From Fidelibacterota bacterium (lineage in GTDB: Bacteria; Fidelibacterota; Marinisomatia; SCGC-AAA003-L08; TS1B11): a stretch of 60,534 nucleotides of DNA. Under the pieces are notes generated by a model. That model ran no database searches. It was not told the DNA's origin and saw only the letters and a list, made by a program, of their open reading frames with translations. This document shows positions 25,739 to 34,927 of this stretch, one piece after another. Every line of letters starts with the position of its first letter. The stretch's first letter is position 1. The position numbers were made by a program, and so were the translations under genes. The DNA lies in assembly GCA_022563485.1 (NCBI GenBank), contig JADFNF010000001.1:1-60534 (forward strand), given 5' to 3'.

Positions 25739-26874
25739 CGCCGCACCGTGTGCGCGTCTTGATGGCTTCCACCGTCCATCGCTGGAACGATGTGAGAATT
25801 TACTATAAAGAAGCGTTGTCCCTGGCGACGGTCGCCGACATTCATTTAGTCGCTGTTCAGGATCCAGATCAGGGCGAGGTCCCCAACGGAGTGATTACCG
25901 TAGAGTTACTGTCCAGTAGGGGCCGGCGCCAGGGCAAAGGATCGTCAGTCCTCCTCAGGTTCAGGCGTCTGGGGCAAGTGTTGAATATTGTCCTGCGGCG
26001 AAAGTATGACGTCTTTCATTTTCATGACCCTGAACTTATACCGGTAGGTTGGTTTGCGAAGTTACGTGGTAAAAAAGTCGTGTATGATATGCACGAGGAC
26101 GCATTCACCATGCTTTTAGCTAGAACGTGGCTTTCCAGGCCCCTGGCGTGGCTGATGGGGTTTGCCCTCCGAGCTATTGAACGGGTCAGCTTACTCATTT
26201 TTGACATTTTTATATTAGCGGCAAAAAGTCTTGCTCCTTCGTTTAAATCGAGCAAGTGCCGTTTGGTCTTGAACTATCCCATATTTAACCATGTGCCCCC
26301 GCCTAATAGGCGGAAAGATAGTGAAGCGCTCAAACTCGTATATGCAGGTGCTCTGACAATGGCGCGGGGTGCCGCTGATATGTTGGAGGCCGTTTCCGCC
26401 TTAAGAAGAGCGGGGAAAAATGTAACTCTTGATCTTTTCGGCATGACCAGTGAATCCGGTTTGGACGAACGTATAAAATTGGCGTGTGAAGATAGCTGGG
26501 TTACCTATCACGGATGGCTTCCCATGACACAATTATTGCGGGAACTGCCGGATTATCATGTCGGCTTAAGTCCGGTCCACGATTATCCCAACTATAGGCA
26601 CGCGTTACTTACAAAAGTGCTGGATTATTTGGCTGCGGGTTTGCCGATAGTTGCCTCCAGATTACCGGGAACAACCGAGATTCTTGCTGGGGCTGAGTGT
26701 GCCGTTTTTTACCAGACCGGAAATGTATCCGAATTGCAAGCAGCTATCAGCGTACTTCTGGACGAGGAGAAGCGGTTTTCACTGGCCAACAATGGGAGGA
26801 AAGTCATCTATCAGTACCGCTGGGAATCACAAGCGGAAGAGCTTATCAATATTTACCGGGAAGTTTTGAATTGA
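25735..26874 (+). CDS. Glycosyltransferase, GT4-like (GT-B fold)
   Basis: 379 residues. The N-terminal domain has DVFHFHDPELIPVGW and VVYDMHEDAF; the C-terminal donor domain has LVYAGALTMARGAADMLEAV, VTYHGWLP and the terminal TKVLDYLAAGLPIVAS with the E-x7-E-like sugar-nucleotide patch. The long open frame starts earlier, but ATG 25735 overlaps the flippase stop and begins MTPHRVRVLMASTVHRWNDVR, as expected for the family. Donor and acceptor cannot be read from sequence. Confidence 0.87.
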   Translation: MTPHRVRVLMASTVHRWNDVRIYYKEALSLATVADIHLVAVQDPDQGEVPNGVITVELLSSRGRRQGKGSSVLLRFRRLGQVLNIVLRRKYDVFHFHDPELIPVGWFAKLRGKKVVYDMHEDAFTMLLARTWLSRPLAWLMGFALRAIERVSLLIFDIFILAAKSLAPSFKSSKCRLVLNYPIFNHVPPPNRRKDSEALKLVYAGALTMARGAADMLEAVSALRRAGKNVTLDLFGMTSESGLDERIKLACEDSWVTYHGWLPMTQLLRELPDYHVGLSPVHDYPNYRHALLTKVLDYLAAGLPIVASRLPGTTEILAGAECAVFYQTGNVSELQAAISVLLDEEKRFSLANNGRKVIYQYRWESQAEELINIYREVLN

Positions 26875-27215
26875 AGATTCTCTCGATCATGGAGCACCTC
26901 CCTGCGGAGATTGGCGTTGCTGCCCAGCAGCTGGATCGTCTGGTCAGACGCTTATTGGAGCGGGGGCGGGTGACCGTCCTGGCGCTATTTATAGTGCCTA
27001 TTTGGCTCACTTGGCGGCAACGGCAACAAGTGGCGCACCTCACCTTGATAAGTTTACCTGAGCAGCACCCAGGTGACCGATCATGTAAAAAACGATTAAC
27101 GTCCATCTTCCGTCGTCCCGTAGACCTTTTTCCGGGAGCCGGAGGGGCTGGCGTTCCTGTTTGCCTTGGCTTAAAGAACCACCGGTTTTCCCTTCACAGA
27201 TCCAGTGGGGTTTAG
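26872..27215 (+). pseudogene. Decayed glycosyltransferase (N-terminal remnant)
   Basis: Immediately after the preceding gene (overlap TTGA) a frame opens with (M)KILSIMEHLPAEIGVAAQQLD followed by RLVRRLLERGRVTVL, an unmistakable start of a GT4 glycosyltransferase (MKIL..., then helix, then R-G-x-V-T-V-L). After about 40 residues the similarity stops and the frame degrades into low-quality sequence until 27215; other frames contain stops. I see no rest of the enzyme before the Gfo/Idh gene. I interpret it as a truncated, non-functional gene. Confidence 0.6.
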
Positions 27216-27222
27216 GCAGCGA

Positions 27223-28269
27223 ATGTCCACATTGCGCGTTGTTCAGATCGGGTGCGGCTACTGGGGCCCCAATGTACTTCGGAACCTGGCAGCTCATCCC
27301 CAGGTGGAACTGGCCGGTGTGGTGGATATCGATCCAGATATTCGGGCGTGGCTGGCGGTTCATTACCCCGGCGTCCCCTTTGCCCCCGCTTTCGATGTCG
27401 GTTTGCTGGACCGGTGGAACGCCCAGGCAGTCGTGATAGCCACTCCGGCTACGACTCACTTTTCCCTGGCGGGTCAGGTGGTGAAGAGTGGCCGGCATTG
27501 CCTGGTGGAAAAACCTCTGGCCATGACGGCAGGGGAGTGTGAGGAGCTGATCAATCTGGCTCAGGCAAGTGGCGTGGCGCTCATGCCGGGGCACACGTTC
27601 CTTTATAATGCCGCGGTGACCAAGATGAAAAAGATTATCCAGAGTGGAGAATTGGGCGAGATCTACTATGCCCACGCCCAGCGCCTCAACCTGGGTCGTA
27701 TCCGCCAGGATGTGGATGTGGTGTGGAATCTGGCGCCCCATGACATCTCCATTCTGCTTTACTGGTTTGGCAAATCCCCTACGCGCGTGGCTGCCCGGGG
27801 GGCCACCTTCATCCAGCCGGGGATTCCCGACATTGCTTTCCTGGACCTGGAGTTTCCCGATGGGCAGTATGCCTCCATTCATGTGAGTTGGCTTGATCCA
27901 CATAAGACTCGCCGGATTACCCTGGTGGGTAGTAAAAAAATGGCTGTGTATGACGATGTAGCGGAAAACAAACTGACGATCTATGACAAAGGGGTTGACC
28001 GCGCTCACCCAGAGAAGGCTACCTTAGGACGATTCGAAGACTTTGGCACCTTCCAACTCCGGCTGCGGGGGGGAGGGGTGACCATACCACCCATAGACTT
28101 TATCGAACCCCTTAGAGTGGAAGTGGCGGAATTTGTTAGTGCCATTCATGAGGGGCGGGAGCCTCTCACCAACGGCGCAAGCGGATTGCAAACGGTGCTG
28201 GTCCTGGAAGCCGCCAGTCGCTCCATGGAACAAAACGGCCAGTTCGTGAAGGTGGAGGACTCATTTTAA
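27223..28269 (+). CDS. Gfo/Idh/MocA oxidoreductase (WbpB/WlbA-like)
   Basis: 348 residues. Rossmann start VVQIGCGYWGPNVLRNLAA, then the signature VEKPLAMTAGECEEL and a catalytic-region APHDISILLYW. It oxidises or reduces nucleotide sugars with NAD(P). Followed directly by a hexapeptide acetyltransferase and a DegT aminotransferase, it matches WbpB of the UDP-2,3-diacetamido-2,3-dideoxyuronic acid pathway, where it makes the 3-keto intermediate. ATG 27223 was chosen over a GTG 18 bases upstream, near the end of the decayed gene. Confidence 0.88.
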   Translation: MSTLRVVQIGCGYWGPNVLRNLAAHPQVELAGVVDIDPDIRAWLAVHYPGVPFAPAFDVGLLDRWNAQAVVIATPATTHFSLAGQVVKSGRHCLVEKPLAMTAGECEELINLAQASGVALMPGHTFLYNAAVTKMKKIIQSGELGEIYYAHAQRLNLGRIRQDVDVVWNLAPHDISILLYWFGKSPTRVAARGATFIQPGIPDIAFLDLEFPDGQYASIHVSWLDPHKTRRITLVGSKKMAVYDDVAENKLTIYDKGVDRAHPEKATLGRFEDFGTFQLRLRGGGVTIPPIDFIEPLRVEVAEFVSAIHEGREPLTNGASGLQTVLVLEAASRSMEQNGQFVKVEDSF

Positions 28270-28289
28270 GGATCGAAAAACCGCAGGTA

Positions 28290-28757
28290 TTGACCACCGA
28301 ATCAAACAGCCTGATCTGCCGTGACGTGGCAGTGGGGTGTGGAACGGTGATCTGGAATTTTGTCAATCTCTACGGCTGTCAGATCGGGGATGATTGTATG
28401 ATCGGTGCCTTTATAGAAATTCAAAAGGAGGTGTCCATTGGTCATCGTACCCGCATCCAGTCCCATACCTTTATCTGCGAAAAAGTGCGTATAGGAAATG
28501 ATTGCTTTATTGCCCATGGGGTCATGTTCATTAACGACACATTTAGCGGAGGGGGACCGGCAGGTGACCCGGCCCTATGGGCAGAGACTGAAGTCGGTGA
28601 TGGAGTATCCATTGGATCTAATGCGACAATCCTCCCGGTAAAAATCGGTGCTGGCAGCGTGATTGGCGCCGGTGCCGTAGTCACCAGGGATGTGCCCCCT
28701 AATGTCATTGTGGTGGGCAATCCCGCACACATCACCCGCCGTCTTACCGAGGACTAA
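28290..28757 (+). CDS. Hexapeptide-repeat acetyltransferase (WbpD/WlbB-like)
   Basis: 155 residues of left-handed beta-helix repeats (CQIGDDCMIGAFIEIQKEV, VRIGNDCFIAHGVMFIND, VSIGSNATILPVKIGAGSVIGAGAVVTRDVP) ending VIVVGNPAHITRRL. The family N-acetylates the 3-amino group of UDP-2-acetamido-3-amino-glucuronate; the conserved His in IAHGVMF is the probable base. The start is TTG at 28290, with no alternative in frame between it and the previous stop. It sits between the oxidoreductase and aminotransferase of the same proposed pathway. Confidence 0.83.
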   Translation: MTTESNSLICRDVAVGCGTVIWNFVNLYGCQIGDDCMIGAFIEIQKEVSIGHRTRIQSHTFICEKVRIGNDCFIAHGVMFINDTFSGGGPAGDPALWAETEVGDGVSIGSNATILPVKIGAGSVIGAGAVVTRDVPPNVIVVGNPAHITRRLTED

Positions 28758-28785
28758 ATGGGATGCTGATAATGTGTTCCGCGTT

Positions 28786-29913
28786 ATGAATCAAGCTACG
28801 GCAGCAAGCCTTCGAGTACCTTTCGTGGACTTGCATGCACAACACCTATCCATCCAGGATGAGATTCGGGAGGCTATAGACGCCGTGTTGGCTGACAGCG
28901 CATTTATTGGAGGGCACTATGTGTCTCGGTTTGAGGAGCAATTCGCCGCATTCACGGGCGCCCGCCATGTGATGGGTGTCAGCAGTGGCACTGACGCGTT
29001 GATTCTGTCCCTGATGAGTCTGGAGTTTAAGCGTGGTTTTGAAGCTATTGTGCCGGCCAACTCCTTCATCGCGACTTCCGAAGCGGTAACCCACGCTGGC
29101 GGTACGCCCCTATTTTGCGATGTCGATCCCGACAATTACCTGTTGGACCTGGACTATGCAGCCCAGCTGGTGACCTCGCGCACTCGGGTTATCTTGCCGG
29201 TCCACCTGTATGGACAGATGGCCGACATGCATCAGGTGCGTCTGTTTGCCGACAAGTATGATTTGGTGGTTATTGAAGATGCTGCCCAGGCTCACGGAGC
29301 CAGATACCAGGGGATAGGGGTTGGTGAATTGAGTGCAGCTGCCACCTACAGTTTTTTTCCCGCCAAGAACCTGGGAGCCTATGGCGACGGCGGTGCCATT
29401 TCAACAAACGATGATGCCTTGGCTGAGAAAATACGCAGGCTGCGCAATCATGGAGCAATCCAGAAATACAATCACGAGGTTGAAGGCTTTAATAGTCGAA
29501 TGGATGGCATCCAGGCCGCGATTTTGTCCGTCAAACTTGGTTACCTGGCGACCTGGACCCGCCAACGTCAGGCAGCAGCGGCAACCTATCATCAGTCCCT
29601 GGAGAAGATGGATTTACCACTGCCGCACACCACGGAACTTGAGCGGCATGTTTACCATTTATACGTAATCCGAATCAACAACCGGGATACTGTCCGCCGG
29701 AAGCTCAGTGAGGCCGGTATTTCTACCGGTATTCACTATCCAGTGGCGTTACCATTTTTGGAAGCCTACCGGCGCCAGGGAAACCAACCGGAAGCCTTTC
29801 CGGTGGTCTACCGTCAGATGACGGAGCTGCTGTCCCTGCCCCTTTACCCGGAAATTCAGCGAGACCAAATAGAATATGTTGCCGCTTCGTTAGCCAAAGC
29901 CCTTAATCCATGA
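28786..29913 (+). CDS. DegT/DnrJ/EryC1 sugar aminotransferase (WbpE/WlbC-like)
   Basis: 375-residue PLP enzyme. VPFVDLHAQ is at the start, SSGTDAL binds the phosphate, VVIEDAAQAHGARY contains the Asp that contacts the PLP ring nitrogen, and the Schiff-base lysine is in SFFPAKNLGAYGDGGA. GIHYPVALPF and LPLYPEI close the protein. It would put an amino group on C3 of the keto sugar made by the Gfo/Idh enzyme. ATG 28786 was chosen; the longer frame overlaps the acetyltransferase and has unrelated sequence. Confidence 0.9.
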   Translation: MNQATAASLRVPFVDLHAQHLSIQDEIREAIDAVLADSAFIGGHYVSRFEEQFAAFTGARHVMGVSSGTDALILSLMSLEFKRGFEAIVPANSFIATSEAVTHAGGTPLFCDVDPDNYLLDLDYAAQLVTSRTRVILPVHLYGQMADMHQVRLFADKYDLVVIEDAAQAHGARYQGIGVGELSAAATYSFFPAKNLGAYGDGGAISTNDDALAEKIRRLRNHGAIQKYNHEVEGFNSRMDGIQAAILSVKLGYLATWTRQRQAAAATYHQSLEKMDLPLPHTTELERHVYHLYVIRINNRDTVRRKLSEAGISTGIHYPVALPFLEAYRRQGNQPEAFPVVYRQMTELLSLPLYPEIQRDQIEYVAASLAKALNP

Positions 29914-29963
29914 GAAACAGATCATACTCGGTGAAAGGGAACGGCCAAGGCGAATCCGGGAGG

Positions 29964-30044
29964 ATGAATGTGGGATTTAACGCCAAAATAGATCGGGGAA
30001 GAGATTTTCATCACCACGGCACATCGCATGAAATCATGAGATGA
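29964..30044 (+). CDS. Possible 26-residue leader peptide
   Basis: A short frame, MNVGFNAKIDRGRDFHHHG..., preceded by GGGAGG and ending in TGA that overlaps the next gene's ATG as ATGA. The ribosome-binding site abuts the ATG, so a GTG two codons later may be the true start. It may couple translation into the following glycosyltransferase. No family resemblance. Confidence 0.3.
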   Translation: MNVGFNAKIDRGRDFHHHGTSHEIMR

Positions 30045-31333
30045 GTAGACTTGGCCTGAATCCGCTGGTGGATCGTGGGCGCAAGCATATTCTGTTTTTG
30101 ACCCACTATTTTCCACCCGAGGTCAACGTCCCGGCCTCCCGGACCTATGAGCATGCTAGGCGGTGGGTGAAAAAGGGGGTGAAGGTGACCGTTATCACCA
30201 ATCATCCGAACCACCCGCGCGGGAAGTTGTTCTCTGGGTACAAAAATAGATTCATATCCCATGAAATTATGCAGGGGGTCAATGTCATTAGGGTCAAAAC
30301 TTTCCTGACCCCCAATGCGGGGTTTTGGAGGCGCATTGTCAATCATCTGTTTTTTACCATGATGGCTCTAGCAGCGTCATTGCGTGTTAAAGACGTTGAT
30401 ACAGTCATTGCAACCAGCCCGCAGTTCTTCTGTGGATTGGCTGGAAGTTTGATTTCCGAGGTGAAAGGGAAGCGCTTTATTCTTGAGGTCAGGGATCTCT
30501 GGCCTGATGCATTGATTGCCCTGAAGATCATTGGCAACCCATTGTTAATCCGCCAGCTGCGACGACTTGAAAAATGGATGTATTTCTCTGCAGATACAAT
30601 TGTGACGACAGGTAGTTCCCTGAGAGATTACATCGTTAACATCGGTTATCCTGCAAATAAGGTCATGACGATTATGAACGGGGCTGATCTGGAAGTGTTC
30701 GATGTCATCAAATACAGTGGTAAATCGGGTAATAGCGAAGAGCCCCTTGCAGGCAAGTTCATCGTTTGTTACGTGGGGACGTTTGGTTTGGCGCACGGTC
30801 TGGAAACTTTACTGGAAGCATCCCATGCCATCAGGGACTATCCGGACATCCACTTTTTGCTTATCGGAGATGGTGCTGAGAGACAAAACTTGATCTTAAG
30901 AGCGAAAAAATTAAAGTTAACCAATGTGACCATTAGCCCACTACAGCCCAAGGAAAAAATTGCCGAGCATATTGCATCTTCAGATCTTGGGATCGTAGTC
31001 GTGAGAAATATTCCATTATTTCGAACGATAATTTCTGCAAAGATATTTGAGTATTTAGCCATGAAAAAACCGGTCATACTTGCTACCGGAGAATCTGAGG
31101 GGTCTGAACTAATTAAAAGGCACAACTGTGGCCTTGTTATTGAACCCGAAAACAGCCTACAGCTGAAGGATGCAATCTTAAAACTTTACAAGGATAAGAA
31201 CTTGAGAAAGGAACTTGGAGAAAACGGTTATCGGGCGGTGCAGCAGCAGTATAATCGGGAAGTGATGGCCGAACGCATGCTGCGGATCATCATGCCCCAC
31301 CGGCGCGAAAACGCCCTCGATGCCGCCAGCTAA
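30041..31333 (+). CDS. Glycosyltransferase, GT4 (WbuB-like)
   Basis: 430 residues. The opening ILFLTHYFPPEVNVPASRTYEHARRWVKKG is the GT4 acceptor-domain start with a P-E-x-x-x-P-A pattern typical of WbuB-like N-acetylfucosamine transferases; RDLWPDAL, IMNGADLEVF and VCYVGTFGLAHGLETLLEA follow, then the donor-site EYLAMKKPVI. Precise sugar unknown. From about 30300 the base composition is AT-richer than in flanking genes. Confidence 0.88.
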   Translation: MSRLGLNPLVDRGRKHILFLTHYFPPEVNVPASRTYEHARRWVKKGVKVTVITNHPNHPRGKLFSGYKNRFISHEIMQGVNVIRVKTFLTPNAGFWRRIVNHLFFTMMALAASLRVKDVDTVIATSPQFFCGLAGSLISEVKGKRFILEVRDLWPDALIALKIIGNPLLIRQLRRLEKWMYFSADTIVTTGSSLRDYIVNIGYPANKVMTIMNGADLEVFDVIKYSGKSGNSEEPLAGKFIVCYVGTFGLAHGLETLLEASHAIRDYPDIHFLLIGDGAERQNLILRAKKLKLTNVTISPLQPKEKIAEHIASSDLGIVVVRNIPLFRTIISAKIFEYLAMKKPVILATGESEGSELIKRHNCGLVIEPENSLQLKDAILKLYKDKNLRKELGENGYRAVQQQYNREVMAERMLRIIMPHRRENALDAAS

Positions 31334-31383
31334 CAAAAGGTTGTATCTAATGGGCAATAGGAACTGGATGATGCAAAACTAAC

Positions 31384-32166
31384 GTGTCGCGCATCGGGAT
31401 GAAACATGCATCAAAAACCGATGAATCGGTGGTCTGGTCTCACGAAGAGTCGTATAAAGGCCTCGGTATTGTGGCCATGACCCATAGGAATCGGCTCCGG
31501 CATATCATTCACCTCTTGCATGGTATTGAGAACCAGGAGAGAGGCAGCCTCGCCGATTACGGATGTTCCGATGGCTACATCATCTCTATTCTTCAAAAGG
31601 GCATTTTCTTAGACAGGGACTGGAAGTTCTACGGTTTTGATCATGTTGAGGAGCTGCTGTCAAAGGCTAGCGCCAGGAATCTACCCCACACAGAATTTCA
31701 TCTTTTTAACCTCAACGCAATTAATCGAGATCAATCTAATAATTTTGATATAGTCACATGCTTTGAAACTCTTGAACATACAGGCAACTACAAGAATGCC
31801 TTTGAAAATCTTTATTCCTCGTGCGCGATATTGGGTAGCATCGTTGTGACTATTCCCAATGAGAGGGGTGTGCCTGGTCTCCTGAAATACTTCGGAAGAA
31901 AAGTATTGAGAAGAAATGCTTACGGTGACTTTTTTAACAGCAAAAGCGAACTAGAGTATGTCAAGGCTCTTTTCCTGAACCGCCCTATTGATGTATTCAG
32001 GCATCCAGATACTGAGGGATGGGGTCCCCATCTGGGTTTCGACTACAAACAATTTGAGACATTCATTCAGGATCATTTTGTCAAGGAGCAAAAGCTGAAA
32101 ATCGTACATCAAGGAAGCGCTACCATCCATTTTAACAGGTCATATGTCTTTCAGAAACTCGGGTAA
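31384..32166 (+). CDS. Class I SAM-dependent methyltransferase
   Basis: 260 residues of Methyltransf_11/23 type: the SAM-binding motif reads SLADYGCSDGYIISIL, then FYGFDHVEELLSKA and DIVTCFETLEHTGNYKNAFENL. The usual G-x-G-x-G is G-C-S-D-G. It probably methylates a sugar of the repeat unit or the chain end. GTG 31384 is used; an ATG five codons later is equally possible. The gene is strikingly AT-rich (21 GC of 60 at 31741-31800), suggesting recent acquisition. Confidence 0.82.
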   Translation: MSRIGMKHASKTDESVVWSHEESYKGLGIVAMTHRNRLRHIIHLLHGIENQERGSLADYGCSDGYIISILQKGIFLDRDWKFYGFDHVEELLSKASARNLPHTEFHLFNLNAINRDQSNNFDIVTCFETLEHTGNYKNAFENLYSSCAILGSIVVTIPNERGVPGLLKYFGRKVLRRNAYGDFFNSKSELEYVKALFLNRPIDVFRHPDTEGWGPHLGFDYKQFETFIQDHFVKEQKLKIVHQGSATIHFNRSYVFQKLG

Positions 32167-32319
32167 ATAAATGCAGCACCATTTTATTACCAACCGAACG
32201 ACAGATCAAGGTTACGCTACCGGACGGCTTCTTGAAATACAGGATTGTGACTAGGAACATGGTACCCAGGGATATTTCGATATAAATTCGATAATGAGCG
32301 GGACAACTGTCAAATAAAC

Positions 32320-33282
32320 ATGCAGATATTAATTACAGGCAGTCAAGGTTTTATAGGGTGTTACTTGATGCAGGCGTTGCGTGATAAGGGGTATAGTGTC
32401 TGCGGCCTTGATACCCGTTCCAGGTCTACACCAACGGGGGACTACCGGCTTATTGAAGGCAACATACTGGATAAAGATGCTTCGCGCAGGGCCATGGATG
32501 GAGTGGATTGTATTATCCATCTGGCTGCCGTACACAGAGATGACGGGATTCCCACCCAGATGTATTTTGAGGTTAACGAACGTGGAACCCAGACATTGCT
32601 GGAGTGTGCCTCCGAGATGGGCATCGACAAATTTCTGTTTTACAGCTCCGCCGCAATCTATGGCCTGCCAGGGAAGGCTACCGAAGGAAACATACCTCAT
32701 CCTGCTACACCCTATGGCGCGTCCAAGTTGGAAGCTGAGGCGGCGGTAAAAGCCTGGACCGTTGATGCCCCCCGGAGATCGGCCATTATTATCAGGCCCG
32801 CGGCGATCTTTGGACCGGAAAATTACGCGAACATATACAGACTGATCAGCAAAGTGGCCGATGGAAAATTCCGGTGGGTAGGCAAGGGGGATAACATCAA
32901 GTCCGTAGCCTATGTAGAAAACCTGGTAGCCGCCACCCTGTTTCTCATTGACCGTATGGAGCCTGGTGTGGAAACATACAATTATTCGGATGACCCTCAG
33001 CTGACGCTCAAGCAACTGGTGGATTTAATTTCCGAAAAAGCCCAAGTGCCGGCCGCACGGTTCCATATTCCTTTTCCGGTCGCTCTTCTGGCGGGTGGTA
33101 TGCTGGATATCCTCGGCAGATTACTACGGCACAATTTTGATATTAAAACCTCCCGGCTAAGAAAATTTCGCATGCATAGTGAGTATCCCGCCGACAGAAT
33201 CAGGTCCCTCGGATTTCACCAGCGGTTCACCCTCGAGAAGGGCATCGAAAAAACCGTTCGCTGGTACCTCAATACCAGGTAG
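32320..33282 (+). CDS. NAD-dependent epimerase/dehydratase (extended SDR)
   Basis: 320 residues. NAD-binding ITGSQGFIGCYL is at the N-terminus, the catalytic Ser is in LFYSSAAIYG and Tyr/Lys in YGASK. It is a GalE/WbpV-like nucleotide-sugar epimerase, dehydratase or reductase; substrate not determinable. Next to an initiating sugar transferase, it may make the first sugar of the repeat unit (for example a QuiNAc or FucNAc type). A 153-base AT-rich gap precedes it. Confidence 0.87.
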   Translation: MQILITGSQGFIGCYLMQALRDKGYSVCGLDTRSRSTPTGDYRLIEGNILDKDASRRAMDGVDCIIHLAAVHRDDGIPTQMYFEVNERGTQTLLECASEMGIDKFLFYSSAAIYGLPGKATEGNIPHPATPYGASKLEAEAAVKAWTVDAPRRSAIIIRPAAIFGPENYANIYRLISKVADGKFRWVGKGDNIKSVAYVENLVAATLFLIDRMEPGVETYNYSDDPQLTLKQLVDLISEKAQVPAARFHIPFPVALLAGGMLDILGRLLRHNFDIKTSRLRKFRMHSEYPADRIRSLGFHQRFTLEKGIEKTVRWYLNTR

Positions 33283-33421
33283 TGCGTGGGACGAATGAAC
33301 AGGTCTGGGTGGTGGTCTTCGCAGAAACTGGCCATCATCCAGCTTCAACCAAGGAGGCGTTGCCACTGAAGGATTGATCACGGTTTATCTGTCAACTGTT
33401 GTAATACGGGGTCTAATACCA

Positions 33422-34789
33422 ATGTCCAGAAAATACTGGAATCTGATGATCGTTGGCCTGTTGATCCTCGGTGACCTGATGAGTTACCTCCTCGCGATCA
33501 AGTTCATATCCACCGGGGTGACGCCGGCGCTCCAGAGTCACTGGTCGCTGGGATTCGCCGGGACCATCGGCCTTTCCGTGGCTCTTTATGGGGGCTATGC
33601 TCCTGATGGCGCTGTTTCCAGGGTTGATGAGGCCATCCATATAACCCGCACGCTGTTTGTCCTGACGATCGCATTCATCCTGTTTGGCGCGGTCTTCGAG
33701 GCTCCCCTGCCCCTGGAACCACGAGGGATTCTCAAACTGGCACTCTATTTTGGCGGCCTGAGCATCCTTTATCGTTGGATGCTCCGCTCCCTGCAAAAGA
33801 TTCTGTTTCATTATAATTTCGGCACCCGCAGGACCCTCATTGTCGGTGTAACCCAGCGGGCGGCGGATATATCGCGCCAGATCAGGACCCAGCCCAAGCT
33901 GGGCTACGATCTGATAGGATTTGTCGATGATGGGCCATCCCCTGGTGGTCTGTCTCTGGAGCCGATGGTGGGCCACACGCAGGTCTTGCCCCAACTCATC
34001 CGGAAGTTGGGAGCGGACGAGGTCATCATCACCCTTGAGGAGCCCAAGCATGAGTCACTGTTGCGACTGATGTCAGACATCAACGGCGCTGCTATCGAGG
34101 TGAAGATATTGCCGGATATGTATGAAGTGGTCACCGGCCTGGCCAGGACGGAACAAGTCATTGGTTTGCCTCTCATTCGGATCAATCCGGATATTCTCAC
34201 GCCCTACCAGAAAGTTGCCAAACGTACGGTTGATGTGGTGATCGCTGCCGTTGGCCTGCTGGTGACGGCGCCTCTGCTGCTGGTGGTGGGTCTCCTTGTG
34301 CGATTGACCAGTTCCGGGCCGGCCTTCTTCGCTCAAGAGCGTGTCGGCTATCGTGGCCGGCACTTTACCATTCACAAACTCCGCACGATGATGGAAGATG
34401 CGGAGGAGGCCACCGGGCCGGTATGGGCCAAAGCCAATGATCCACGCATTACCCCTATTGGGCGCCTGCTCCGGCGTGCGCGCTTTGATGAACTGCCCCA
34501 GCTCTGGAATGTGCTCATCGGAGATATGAGCCTGGTGGGTCCCCGCCCAGAGAGGCCTCATTTTGTCGAGTGGCTCAGCAAGGAATTCCCTTACTACTAT
34601 CGCCGATTGGCCATAAGGCCCGGGATTACCGGCTGGGCACAAGTAAAGGGGAATTATGATTCCTCCCTCGAGGACATCCGGCGTAAATTAAAGGATGACT
34701 TCTTTTATATTGAAAATCTCTCCATCAGACTCGACCTGAAAATCCTGCTCATGACCGTGCGGGTTGTGCTCAGCGCTAAGGGGCATTGA
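33422..34789 (+). CDS. Polyprenyl-phosphate sugar phosphotransferase (WcaJ/WbaP-like)
   Basis: 455 residues. Four N-terminal helices and a Rossmann-like cytosolic domain (RRTLIVGVTQRAADISRQIR) precede the catalytic Bac_transf domain: KRTVDVVIAAVGLLVTAPLLL, FFAQERVGYRGRHFTIHKLRTM, RFDELPQLWNVLIGDMSLVGPRPE, RPGITGWAQV. This domain transfers a sugar-1-phosphate from a UDP-sugar to undecaprenyl phosphate and starts polysaccharide synthesis. The ATG at 33422 was chosen; a TTG 16 codons upstream is possible. It is the last gene of the polysaccharide locus. Confidence 0.92.
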   Translation: MSRKYWNLMIVGLLILGDLMSYLLAIKFISTGVTPALQSHWSLGFAGTIGLSVALYGGYAPDGAVSRVDEAIHITRTLFVLTIAFILFGAVFEAPLPLEPRGILKLALYFGGLSILYRWMLRSLQKILFHYNFGTRRTLIVGVTQRAADISRQIRTQPKLGYDLIGFVDDGPSPGGLSLEPMVGHTQVLPQLIRKLGADEVIITLEEPKHESLLRLMSDINGAAIEVKILPDMYEVVTGLARTEQVIGLPLIRINPDILTPYQKVAKRTVDVVIAAVGLLVTAPLLLVVGLLVRLTSSGPAFFAQERVGYRGRHFTIHKLRTMMEDAEEATGPVWAKANDPRITPIGRLLRRARFDELPQLWNVLIGDMSLVGPRPERPHFVEWLSKEFPYYYRRLAIRPGITGWAQVKGNYDSSLEDIRRKLKDDFFYIENLSIRLDLKILLMTVRVVLSAKGH

Positions 34790-34927
34790 CCAAACGTTGT
34801 TGCGCCGATTCCGTGCACCGCTGCTCAATCTCCAGGTGGTCAGACACGGCGAGGGGCCTGCAGGTGTCAATGCAACCCAATGGCAGCCACATTCGATTGT
34901 GACCTTATCTAAGGAGCTGAGTTCCCG

